A stretch of DNA of 64,000 nucleotides. It comes from Sabethes cyaneus. Lineage: Eukaryota; Arthropoda; Insecta; Diptera; Culicidae. Below, piece after piece: positions 43,765 to 54,285 of this stretch (its first letter is position 1; each line of letters starts with the position of its first letter). The notes under the pieces were generated by a model. The model was not told where the DNA came from. It ran no database searches and saw only the letters and a program-made list of their open reading frames with translations. The DNA lies in NCBI RefSeq assembly GCF_943734655.1, contig NC_071353.1, forward strand, positions 22,152,501 to 22,216,500, read 5' to 3'. Both the position numbers and the translations under genes were made by a program.

Positions 43765-45730
43765 AGAAGCTGTGCGAAGTTAAAGAAGCCATCCAGTGGC
43801 TGAAGAACAGCAAAGCAGTAGGAAAGGGTGGTATTGGACGGACAAGTCGGCCACCTGTTTGCATCTATTGATGGTCAGGATTTGGGTTGTGGAACGACTG
43901 CCGGAGGAGTGGAAAGACGGCGTTATTTGCCCTATCTATGAGAAAAGCGATAAGCTGGATTGTGAGATCAACCAGTGAATACCGCATACAGGGCGCTTTC
44001 CCGAGTCATCTTCCATCGGTTGTAGTGGAAAGTTGTTAGGCCGACTTCATAAAGGGTCGGTCTACGACGTACCAAATTTTCACCCTGCGGTAGATCCTCT
44101 AAAAGTGCCGCAAATCCCGAGTCGACACGTATGACCTGTTCATTGACTTCAAAGCTGCATATGATAGTGTAAACCCACAAGAGCTATGGAACATTCTGGA
44201 CGAAAGCGGCTTTCCAGTGCGTTTCAGTGCTGTGTGGGACTTCGACAAGGAGATGATCTTCTGCCTGCTATTCAACATTGCGCTTGCAGGTGTTATAAGA
44301 CGAGCGGCGATCGAAATGCGGGTCACGATACTCAATAAATCCAGTTAATTTATCTGCTTTGTCGACGACCTGGATGCTGTCGGCAGAACATTTAGGTCAG
44401 TGAAAAATCATTACACTAGACTGAAGCGTGAAGCAGAGATGATTGGTTTGAAGGTAAACACGTCTAAAACGCAGTATAAGCGGGCGGGCGGGATCGAGCG
44501 CGACAAGGTCCGCTTAGGAGTTCGTATATCTTGGCTCACCAGGAATAGAGAACTACAATACCAGCCGATAGATTAAAAGGCGTATTATCAGCGGAAGTCG
44601 TGTCTACTACGGTCTCTCCAAACACTTTGGGTCGACCAATCTGAGCCTCCGAACAAAAAGCACATATAATCTTACACTAACGCAGTCAATTCTAGAAAGC
44701 ATCCTGGAAAATGATGATTTCTTTAATCAATCATTTTTGTTGTCAACGGCCCGGCCAACTGTACAGCATGTATCGCAGAGAGAATTCCAAGGAATCGAGT
44801 GGAACCACAAATAATACCTAATTCCATTAAGCTCCAAGAAATCAAGGGGAAGGAAGAAAGCATGGACCACCCGTTCCAAAAACGCTTCCCATATAGATAA
44901 TGATTTAAATATTTACAGTCGTTGGGAGTGTCTTTGCTAATAAAGATTAAGTGATACTTCAGACCCACGGGGATGAACTAATGGCATTTATACCAGAAGC
45001 CTGACTGCAATTGGCCAAGGAAATAACGCCTTATTTCGCTTCCTGAAAATAGGCTAGTCTACCAAAAATATTAGTCTAAATAACATAACGCTTGAAAATA
45101 AAGTCGTGTGATTTAATGGTTGCCTAAAATCAGTTGTTAAGTTAGGAACTGGAAACCACACAACCCCTAGCATCTCCTAGCTTGGCTACTCAATTATACA
45201 AATTGAAGTATTACCAGGTATAGCCACGTGGAGGCGCTAGGTGGAGGCTTGGGATGGCTAAAGCTATGTTGGGTGCTTTTTCTAGTTGCGCGGACATTGC
45301 TAGAAGAGGACCTGCCAGCACTCCGAGTTTTCGAACGGTGGGTGCTATGAACAATCTTTGGTGGTGTGCAAGAGAACCGTGTGTGGAGACGAAGAATAAA
45401 CTACGAACCCGCGCGTCTCTACAGCGAACCTAGTATTCAGAAAGTGGTTGAACTTGGACGGATACGTTGGCTAGGGGATGCTGCTAGAATGCCGGACAAC
45501 TATTCTGCAAAAATGGTGCTCGCACCGAATCTGGAAGGAACAAGACGAAGAGGTGAACAGTGAGCGAGGTGGCCAGACCAGGTGAAGCGAGATCTGGCGA
45601 GCCCGCGGAACTGGAGAACAGCTGTTGAGGACGGATTTAGATGGAGATTGAAGAATGGGGTCGAATGCGGAGATTCAAAGGAAGTACGCGATTCGGAAGG
45701 TTCCACCAGGCCACACATCAGTAAAAGTAT
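43765..45730 (+). pseudogene. RTE-type LINE relic: RT to C-terminus, split
   Basis: The plus strand reads VKEAIQWLKNSKAVGKGG, RLPEEWKDGVICPIYEKSDK, FIKGRSTTYQIFTLR, LFIDFKAAYDSVNPQELWNI, CLLFNIALAGVIRRAAIE and FVDDLDAVGR (catalytic FADD changed to FVDD) before decaying at about 44695. From 45290 it resumes with LPALRVFERWVL, GGVQENRVWRRRINYEPARL and the C-terminal box LGRIRWLGDAARMPDN, ending near 45730. The RT motif with RQGD is deleted or scrambled near 44230. Stops and shifts throughout. About 590 bp of unrelated DNA lies between the parts. Confidence 0.85.
44700..45285. other. Unidentified insertion inside the RTE relic
   Basis: Sequence between the two halves of the relic with no similarity that I can see to the rest of the window. 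No terminal repeats or target duplication obvious. Could be an old insertion or rearranged DNA. Confidence 0.4.
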
Positions 45731-46703
45731 AGATCAAAAATGCGCTTCATGTAGTTTCTGTTCAAGTTTAGTTTTATGTTGAGCAACGCTATATTAATTT
45801 GGGTATTGCTGAAAGAGGTTGAATCTCTGGGTGCGAATTCGGAGAAACTTGCAACAATAGCATACCAGCGTAGGTCCGGAACGTTGAATTCTTTGAAAAG
45901 CAGATGCACGGTGATATAGCTACAGTGGAGACCAAATTGTTGAGCTTCTCGGTGACGGAACGGTTTCTCAACATACCGGGAGGGATGCATGTTACACTCT
46001 AGGGTACCGACCTTTTAATGTTGTCAGTGTTAACCCACAGATGTTCTAGAATCAAGCAGGAAGAGCAATGGAATGCCGCTTGCAGTCCTTCCTGTATACA
46101 TTGTGACTGTAATCGAATAGCTGCACAGAGTTAATTTCACCATTCAGGTTTCTGTTAAGACGATGACGTCTTACCCGTTGTCCAATATCGTGCAAAAAAA
46201 TTGTTGATTGTTGTTCGTAATCCTCTCACATTCTGGTAGTAAGTGCTAAAATTGATGCTAAAGTAATCCTAAAATATGTATATGTAAGTGGTTGTGTCCA
46301 CAAATAAAACAACTTGGGAATAACGTCAATGTAATTATGAGGAAAAGTCAAAACAAAAGCTGTGCAACAATTGGGTGTGATGTGTGCGGTAATAAGATTT
46401 GAAGGTTATTTTCGTGTGCAGTAATTGGGTGCAGAGTTGCTATGCAAAAAACGTATTTTACAAGGTTATTGTAAAGAATTCCATACAGATGGCTATGGGA
46501 ACCTATTTTATATTAGTCTATTGGCATAGTAAGTGGTTTTGCCAAAAAAAAATCTGCTTTAATTTGTTCAAAATCATCAGACTGCTGTTTACGAGTGCTT
46601 AGCTGTCGTAAAAACCAATCTCCAAACCGGCATCGTGATTCAAAATTAGCACCTCGTCGTTCGCCTTTGAAAACATAATACACACCCTCGGAAGGAAATC
46701 GTC
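45731..46703. other. No gene recognised
   Basis: Unassigned. Frames at 45718-45990 (-) and 46399-46602 (+) have no motif. Confidence 0.5.
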
Positions 46704-47006
46704 TCAATGCCGTACGTTATACCTACTGTGCAGAACCATCCTAAAGCACGCCGGATAGCGTGGTGGAATGGAGTGCATCTTCTGCCTGCCGTTCGAAGTA
46801 CGAATGGATATGCATCGTTCCGGCGGTGCTGGGTAGGATGAGGGCGGCAGGTAGGTACGAATGGCCAATAGCTTCGGTTCCGATATGTTGACAGTGGATA
46901 CACGGAAGCGGAGATTTACATTCCCATTCTGTTTGTCTGTTATTTTTTTGCACCCCACCCAGCAACAAACTGTCCACAGGGCTAGGAGCAGCATGGAAAG
47001 AAACAC
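46704..47006 (-). CDS. Hypothetical 100-aa frame with a signal-peptide-like start (weak)
   Basis: The frame starts MFLSMLLLALWTVCCWVGCK, a hydrophobic stretch that would serve as a signal peptide or membrane anchor, then continues in a normal-looking composition (NLRFRVSTVNISEPKLLAIR, with one NIS glycosylation sequon) and ends at RYNVRH. Other frames of about 80 codons overlap it on both strands, so the open frame itself is weak evidence. It lies 258 bp from the candidate exon at 47264, on the opposite strand. A TAG|GTATAA donor-like site lies near its 3' end. No family recognised; chance is at least as likely. Confidence 0.15.
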   Translation of the reverse strand: MFLSMLLLALWTVCCWVGCKKITDKQNGNVNLRFRVSTVNISEPKLLAIRTYLPPSSYPAPPERCISIRTSNGRQKMHSIPPRYPACFRMVLHSRYNVRH

Positions 47007-47244
47007 GAAAAATAAGCTTTCAACAGATTTTTCATCAGGATTGAAACGATTTGCGATGCAAACTGACGAAAAGATTGCACATCCTTTCGCAAGTGCATTG
47101 CAGCTTTGTTTGCTGGTGTATTGATTTGTAGTTTTTTTTGTGCTTCCTTTGTTGCCTTCAAGCAGAAACTCATTTTCCTGATTAATTCATTGAAGCGATT
47201 TCGAAACGACAGATCCCAAACTGAAGATTCATTTTCCTCTTTTT

Positions 47245-47269
47245 TCTTCTTTTTACTTTGCAGGTAAGT
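47245..47269 (+). promoter_or_regulatory. Candidate recursive (ratchet-type) splice site
   Basis: A long pyrimidine tract (CCTCTTTTTTCTTCTTTTTA, ending just before 47256) leads into CTTTGCAG and is followed at once by GTAAGT (AG at 47262-47263, GT at 47264-47265). An acceptor fused to a perfect donor is the juxtaposed form used in recursive splicing of very long insect introns. It may act on its own or with the 71-nt exon downstream. Confidence 0.5.
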
Positions 47270-47334
47270 CTACGGCACCAACCATGTCCATCAGTTGGAA
47301 GATGGAGCACAACATAAAACACCTCCACGAGCAG
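47264..47334 (+). CDS. Candidate 71-nt host exon
   Basis: Bounded by a strong acceptor (pyrimidine tract plus TTTGCAG) and a donor CACGAGCAG|GTAATT. One phase is open throughout and reads KSTAPT followed by MSISWKMEHNIKHLHEQ. The other phases contain stops or read less like protein. The peptide is charged and helical-looking, unlike the transposon frames here. The internal ATG (47284) would allow it to be a first coding exon, but the strong acceptor argues for an internal exon. It could also be the exon part of a recursive-splice unit. I do not recognise the protein. No neighbouring exon of the same gene is identified in the window, so adjacent introns would be long. Confidence 0.4.
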
Positions 47335-49851
47335 GTAATTTTACGTTGGCGAGCAAGTGGGTGTTATCCTTTCGTTGATTTTGACGCTAGAACTTGTCAC
47401 CCGTGTTGTGTTTGTCCGTAAGGATTTATCATTTTGGGTCCAGTTTTGTGGCGCGTGAAAGATTATCACTGCACTACCAGCTGCTGGGCGACCCACATGA
47501 TTCAATTAGAGCGCCCACCGGGCGCAAAGTGTACCCGCTTCTTCAAAGTCCTATTAAATTTATCACAAGACTAGTCAGCAGTTTGTGGATCTTCTGTCGA
47601 ATTTATTATGAAAGGTCGTTTTAATGGTAGTGCAAACTTTATTTTATGATCGAGTTTGACGACTCTTCAATAAGGATTTGCTCTCGAATAGCACGAAATA
47701 AACATAAGCAAACTGGCCAGTCTAGATAGCACGTTCAGCGTGCGACGTAATCCTCTGTCAGGAGCAAAACTGTTCAGCTGTCCAACCAGAAGTATTAAAC
47801 TACATACAGTGACGCTAGCTAGCAGTTGCTGGCCACCGAGCCCACAGGGATTACGGTGAGTTCATTTACAGAACGGTTTGCTGTGAATACGTGGGTCGTC
47901 GGTTCGCATTACGTTTGGGATTTTGTTTTCGAGTTCCGCGTAATGTGCAATAAAGTTTTCCGAATGCACTAAAATATAGTTCACACTGGTGGTAGGGGAC
48001 ATGAGGAAAAGACCGGCAGTAATTATCTCAAGTGCTTTGTGTTTGATTTCCTGCTATCGGAGGAATGCTGCAGTTGATTTTTTTGTCGTTTGATGTAGGA
48101 GCATATTAAGCATTTTTTATTTGTTTCAAACATACGGTTTTCAATTGAGCACTATAATCCTAATTCTAAGCATCATAATGATGTACGTATGGTTTTCAAC
48201 CTGTCAGTTACACTCAAAATTGTCCCCTACAGTACCCTATGTTGGGTAATAGTATGGTATTAAAAAGAAATAATTCTATAAAATAATCCCATCTGTACTA
48301 GCTTAGGGTTCATTTATTCAAACAGTGCTAATTTGTTGCTTCCGGTTATAATAAAATCCCGGTCCGTCTTCGTGGTGGTGGCAGATTGTGCACTGAAGCG
48401 CAGAACCCCTCGGCTCGGTTCGGATTCATCCCCCTTTTCCCGCATCGGAAGCGGGTGCTAAGCAACGAACAAAAGTTTGCTTTTCATTTTCCTCCCTCTG
48501 CCCGATTGTCGGCGTCCGCCACCCACCCTTAACCGCCGTATGCTTTTCGTAATACAATAAACAAGTGTTTTATGTGCTTTTCTCATTGGAACATTACCGC
48601 AGCACCGCGTACTTACATTTCGTACCCCCCTGCGGGTTGGGTGGTGGTTTTCGGTGCCAAAAAAGTACACGTCCATCAAATCGTAAAGCGTTATTTTCCA
48701 GCTTAAGTTTGCACACGTCGTAAGGACGTACACAACACTGACTGGGGTAGTGGCGTAGCCAGGCAGGAGATTTATCATAACCTGTGGAATTTTACATTCA
48801 ATATTAGTACGTAACTCTTAACTGGTTACGCTTATGTATTACTAGTATTAGCTTTTTGGCTGTGGTGAGGGAAGGGAGTAGGAGTGGCGTATGTAAGAAT
48901 AAGAAGAGTTTGCTACAATGACAATGAAGAAGTTGATGATGATGATCATGGGCTAGAAACTGATGCTCTTCTATTGTTTAAACAGATTTCACACAAATCA
49001 TGTTCATTATCGTTATGTAAACATTTTATGATATTTCGAGATAAGGGTTTCTGTTGGTTTAGTTCTAGTTATGTGTCATGTACACGTCTTTTAATAAAGA
49101 AAAGTGTAGGCTATCTGACATAGAATTATTTCTGAGGTGCTGGAATTCAACAATAGAGTGAAATTTCCAGCTCAACTGAATTATTCGGTTTGGTTGAAAC
49201 TTTGGAATATGTTTACTCTATCATCTTAGAGTAGGTTTGTGACATAATGTTATGAAATGGAATTTAAAAATATCGTTTTATTCACAATCGCCTCATAACC
49301 AAACAGAAAAGCATAATTAATTTGTCTAACGAAAGCGAATGTTTGTTGTATGAATTCTTTCTTTCTTTTTTACAATACCTGTCAACCTTCATTAAGTTTG
49401 GAAAAAATAAAACACCTAAATAGTGAAATTAATCAGACGCTACTATTTTAATTTTCCTAACAATTGTTGTTTCTGTGGCGAAATCAGTGATGCACATTTT
49501 CGCTTTATACGTTTTATAGGAAAACATTTTTTGATCAAAACACTTTCAATTGTAGATTTTATTCTGACTTTCTTGGCGTTTTGTGAGGTGTACATAATAC
49601 GTTTCCATATTAGGGTGGAGTTTAGGTGATAAATATGCGAATTACCGGAACAGCAGTGGAACAAACCTAACCGTGTTTTTATCCTGAACTCGTAATGAGG
49701 CCAGGTATTTGATTAATTTTTTATAACGATAGTTTTTTGCAATTGTAAATTGAACTTATTGAAGCAACGGTTATTAAGTTTGTATAACGTTCAGATATCA
49801 GGTATCAGCATCTTTGGCTCATCTTTGTGCCTTGCTTGTATAACGTTACTC
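47335..49851. other. No gene recognised
   Basis: Unassigned, presumably intronic if the 71-nt exon is real. The 106-codon minus frame at 48458-48778 is arginine/serine-rich at its end but has no motif. Confidence 0.5.
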
Positions 49852-50290
49852 TTTACCCAAGCTGAGGATCCGTGGACTTTATTTCTTTACAAAAAAGGTA
49901 TCTCAAAAACTAAAACTTATATTTTTCTGTGTTTTTGATGAAATTTTAAAAATTCTCGGTTTTCCAAAAAAAAATATAAAAGCTGGAGGTCTCTGGTCTA
50001 CACACACTATGAAAATACGATAGCAAAAATTTTGATCAGTATTTGCGACCATTAAAAATTTTTGGCTTCAGTTAATTTTATGCACTATCGGAGTACTTTT
50101 AAATTTTACTGTCTTTTTTCTTGGAATTTATATATAAAATTCTTATACTTTTGAACCACTGTGAACTGGATAAAAAGGAAACTTCACACTCTCCTGCGAT
50201 CCACAGGACCTTGCGAGGAGAAGTTGAGTTCGAATCCGGTTACTCTTGGCTCCATTTGGTTCGATCAGTGGATCCCCCAGCTTGGGTAAA
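49852..50290. mobile_element. Possible TIR element (TTTACCCAAGCT ends)
   Basis: TTTACCCAAGCTGAGGATCC at 49852-49871 is the near-exact reverse complement of 50270-50290 (GGATCCCCCAGCTTGGGTAAA). Part of the interior resembles 57790-57970 (AATTTTTGATGAA, TTTTCCA.AAAAAAATA, AAAATTTTT words). Near 50228 GAGTTCGAATCCGGT looks like a pol III B box. Whether these belong to one element is unclear. Confidence 0.4.
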
Positions 50291-50445
50291 GTGGGACGGT
50301 ACACAACTTCTTAGGTGTTGCTTCAATGACTCTCGCTTACCTAATTTTCCGCTCTTTCCACTTCACGCCTTGTCCCATGCTGTTTGGACTCTATCAATAC
50401 CTTTGTTGCATTATTTTCTTCCAGTGTTCATGCTATTCATCGATT
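50250..50445 (+). repeat. Dispersed repeat, copy A (relative at 54095-54285)
   Basis: GTACACAACTTCTTA.G, TTGCTT.AATGA, CTAATTTTCCGCTCTTTCC and GTTTGGACTCTAT match 54150-54245 in order, in the same orientation, at roughly 75% identity by eye. Conceptual translations align too (GTQLLRCCFNDSRLPNFPLF and GTQLLKHCFNDLPSPNFLRF), but synonymous constraint cannot be judged by eye. Confidence 0.5.
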
Positions 50446-51597
50446 GAAAGGTGATTCCAAAACTCCCGTCTTCTGGTTATTTGTTTCTAGCTAAGAATTA
50501 TTTCATGTGAGTGAGAGAAAGTCAAATTAAAACTCACGCTTATTTTCGCGTGAAATGGTCAGGTCACAAGTGATGCAATCAAACACGAATAGTCTTCATT
50601 TTGAATCATCGCGATGAGTTTTGATGAATTAACAATCTTAAGAAATAAGGATATTAAGTTTATTACATAGGACCGTCAAAAAAACTTGTAGCAATTATGT
50701 TACATTTTTAGTTCGACTGTTAGCACCTGAGAAACTTGGAATATTGCACTATAGGTGTTCGTTTCATTGAAACTAGACCTTGAAACCATCTTGTTTGTCC
50801 GTGTTTCGCTTGAAGTTACTGGTTGTGTCTGGCATCGCAAGTATATGTTGACGTGCGACGACTGGATAATTATCATATGTGACACGAATAACGTTTTATA
50901 TTTGATTGAGCAATATTTTTTTTGTAATTTGGCGAAAAAATATGCTAGTTTGCATTTGTACGCAAAATACATTCTCGGCTTGTTGACAGCGATGAACAAT
51001 GAGTGTGAGACAGAGATTCCGAGCGAGTATTTGCAAGCGTAATCTATTCATATTTTTCTCACCAGCTTTTGCGTCGACGATTCATCGTGAGCGAATATGA
51101 TAAGAAAGAGTTACCAATTGTCAAAATTTCAATCGCTGAGGGGCTGGCGATGAGCCATCATCGCGATGAAAATTAGCAACATTCCTTTTTGCCTCCGTTC
51201 TCTCCGTTGGTTGTAGAAATTCCCGTTATAAAAATTAAACTATGTTTTTTGTTTCTCGAAAATATGCAGTTTAATAGTGGCAGACAAGTGAAAATTCGCG
51301 CTGGTTTTGAGTTACGACGTTGATTTGTTTTGTATCGGTATATCTTCGAGTCGCGATTGGAGGAGACTATTAGAGTCATTAGCGATAAGATTGTAGCATT
51401 ATTTTTGCAATTCTCCTGTACTCTAACAGCTGGCTACGAAGTGTGACACAAAAGAATAGAAGAAAACGGAATGTGGCACTAAGTTTTGTTTTGCTCATAC
51501 GTGAAAATATATTCTAAATGAAAATTTTAAGCTTCAACATACATATAATAAACTTCAACATACATATTGTCTGATGTAAGAAGACTATCTTCCTCTG
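50446..51597. other. No gene recognised
   Basis: Unassigned. Opposite-strand frames at 50700-50999 and 50755-51042 overlap. Confidence 0.5.
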
Positions 51598-53200
51598 TGA
51601 AGCTAGGTGCGTCGACCTTGGAGGATGGATGGAGTAGGATGCACTCGGCCGTGAATAAGGGCGCATCTGCGGTGCTAAGTGACAAGTGATGGAAAGGAAA
51701 AGAAAGAGCTTGGAAAAACTAAGTAAGCTTTGTAATACATTGCCACGAAGGAGAATTTGCCCAAGTGTCGACGAACGCGGAATGAGTTGCCCACGATCCT
51801 GAAGAGGAAAAAGCACCAGAAGGAGGACAGAGATCATGAAGAGCTAGAGTATAGAGTGCCAGGCTAATGAGACGATCAAGTTCTATGAAAAGATGAACCA
51901 ATCTCGAGGCGGGAAACCTGGGCAACAACGAGCACGAGGTGGTCGACAGCTGAAAGCGGTTCTTCGATAAGCATCTCATCGGTTTGTCCCATCTACAAAA
52001 AAGGCGATCGGCAATTACCACAGCATTACACTGGTCAATGCCGCCTACAAGATGCTCTCCTGGATTTTTTTACGCCGTTCCAATAGCATAAGAGTTCGTA
52101 GGGTAGTATCACGCAGGCTTTACGGGGGCCCGTGCTACTACTGATCAAATTTTTACACCGGCTAATTCTTTAGAAATGTCGGGAGAACAATGTTCCCACT
52201 TCCCACGCATCATATTATAGTGAATTTTAGGGCAGCATACGATACAATCGACCGTGAACAACCATGGCAGATAGTGCACGTGGACGGTTTGCCGAACAAA
52301 CTGACGCGATTGATCAAAGCTACCCTGGATTGAATGATGTGATACTTGCGTGCTTCGGTGGCACTCTCGAGTCCTTAAACGCTGTATGGAACGAGAGCAA
52401 CAATCTTCAGCAAAAGTAGCCAACTCCTAACCTTCGCAAAAGATCTTGACATCATTGCTAGAAACCTTGGGACGGCGGAGGCAATCTACGCCAGACAAGA
52501 AACGGAAGCTAGAAGCATTGGGTTACAAATCAATGGGTTGAAAACCAAATATATGGTCGGAAGAGGCTTCAGAGAAAATAATGTTCGCTTCCCACGGACA
52601 GTGACTATTGACGGCGGTGAACTGGACATGGTTAATTAGTTGGTATATTTGGCATCTCAAGGCTACCGCCGACAACAATATGAATAAGGAGATTAAACGA
52701 CGCATTCAGGCTAGAAGTCGGGACTACTTTTCCCACTGCAAGACTTATCGATCAAGGAGCAGATGCCACTGCAGAAAGCTGACGATGTTCAAAACGCTTA
52801 TTAGACCGGTAGTCCTCTATCGACTTGACACATTAACTTTGTTTACGAAAGACATACGTGCACTTGCCGTATTTGAGCAAACTGTGTTGCGGACTATTTT
52901 TGGCGGAGTACAAACGGACGGCGAAGAGTAGCATAGGCGTGTGAACAACGAGTTGCAGGTACCACTTAGAGAGAGTCCCATCGTACACCTGGCCAGGTCG
53001 GCCACGTCTCAAGGATGCCGGACGGCTGTGCAGTGAAAACTATTCTCTTCAAGCCTCCCGGCACCAGAAATGGAGGGGCTCAACGTGCTAGATGGCTTGA
53101 CCAGGTTGAAGCCGACTTGCGTGTGTCGAGACGCTCGAAGAATTGGCGACGAGTAGCCCAGGACTGAGCACAGTGGAGAGGAAATCTTGATCCGGCTCTA
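51598..53200 (+). pseudogene. RTE-type LINE relic, close relative of the intact element
   Basis: 5'-truncated in the EN-RT linker. Pieces in order on the plus strand: VCPIYKKGDR; NYHSITLVNAAYKMLSWIFL; HAGFTGARATTDQIFT; FRAAYDTIDREQPWQIVHVD; NKLTRLIKATLD; SSQLLTFAKDLDIIARNLGT, where the catalytic FADD has become FAKD; KTKYMVGRGFRENNVRFPRT; FGGVQTDGEE; RMPDG and RNGGAQRARWLDQVEADLRV. These match the intact ORF2 closely, so this copy belongs to the same subfamily, unlike the other relics. Many stops and shifts. Its last codons are cut by a CCCAAGTAAC element at 53201, hiding the 3' tail. Confidence 0.88.
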
Positions 53201-53900
53201 CCCAAGTAACGATTCTTAAGCCGCTTTTATGAAGGTTTCATTGCAGTATTGATCTTTACCTCTAGTTTTATCATTGTGCAATACCAAGATGATACAAGTT
53301 AAAAACTACTTATAAAACTAGCTATAAAACCACAATAAAACTGTTTATAAAGAAAATTTATTGTGATTGCGTATGTTACCACGATAAAACTACTTGGCTA
53401 CGCCACATATTTTTTAAACTTACCGTAAGTGGGGCGTAGCAATACAATATGGCGCACCAAACAAAATGGTTCTTATTGCGGTTGCTTGTCAAACCGCAAT
53501 AAATCTGTTAGTTTTATAGAGTTGTTAAAATGGTAACACCCTGAAGAATATTAAAGTTTAACACCGGAATTTCTAGTATTTCTTTCGCTCGCCAACAAAA
53601 ATTTTTCAAATCAAAGTGTTTTGCCGAGAGAAAGTTATTATCAATCGGTTTTCAGGTCACAGGAAGCAACTGAACTGGTTTTGCTAGAAATTGATTTTGA
53701 CTAATTCTGTCGCTGGTCGCAAAAACAGACCCATTTTCTATGGAGTTTCCTATACAAATGGGATTTCGATTGTTCCTTAGTGTAATTCACCTATCATACC
53801 AATATGCACTATAAAATTTAATGCGCATCTGTTGCATTACTACGGAGACTGCCGAAAATTTATTATTCATTCTATGGGATATTTTAATTTGTTTGCTATA
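53201..53900. mobile_element. CCCAAGTAAC element, inverted truncated copy
   Basis: Starts CCCAAGTAACGATTCTTAAG, then runs as the reverse complement of 22664 down to about 21930. Shared blocks read inverted: CAATAAATCTGT, TGTTAAAATGGTAACACCCT, GAAAGTTATTATCAATC and ATGGGATATTTTA. The other end is missing; the match stops at about 53900 where a hammerhead-like motif begins. Confidence 0.7.
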
Positions 53901-53903
53901 AAC

Positions 53904-53945
53904 CTGATGAAGCCTGCAAGTCGTAGGTGAAATACGTATCTGTCG
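53904..53945 (+). ncRNA. Hammerhead-ribozyme-like motif, probably retroelement remnant
   Basis: CTGATGA at 53904-53910, then GCCT, a 9-nt loop, AGGT (a 4-bp stem II with one G-U), then GAAA at 53929-53932 followed by TACGTATC. This is the conserved hammerhead core (CUGAUGA, stem II, GAAA). The palindrome TACGTA could form stem III only as a dimer, as reported for short hammerheads in Penelope-like elements. The 5' strand of stem I is not present because the sequence upstream is a different element, so this copy should be inactive in cis. Confidence 0.45.
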
Positions 53946-54094
53946 CGAATAAAATTATTAGTGGAATTCAATCGTGAAAAAGTTTCAAATGGTTGAGATC
54001 TATTCCTAAATAACAGGAGTATTTTAAGCTGATTGAGACATTATGTACCGATCACAAGGTTTCTACAAAAAAAAATAAAAATCATAGATATTTG

Positions 54095-54285
54095 CGGAAA
54101 TCCCACGTCGGATCCATGGATCCTTCAGCGTGGACAAAAAAGAGAGGTACACAACTTCTTAAGCATTGCTTTAATGATCTTCCCTCACCCAATTTTTTGC
54201 GTTTTCTCTTCAAGCCTTGTTCCCGTTCTGTTTGGAACTCAATATGTTTGTTTCGTTACTTTCTGCTACCGTCCCTATGTTAGTT
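54095..54285 (+). repeat. Dispersed repeat, copy B (relative at 50250-50445)
   Basis: See copy A. Begins around GGATCCTTCAGCGTGGAC, which resembles GGATCCCCCAGCTTGGG of the other copy, and ends near CTTTCTGCTACCG. Confidence 0.5.
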
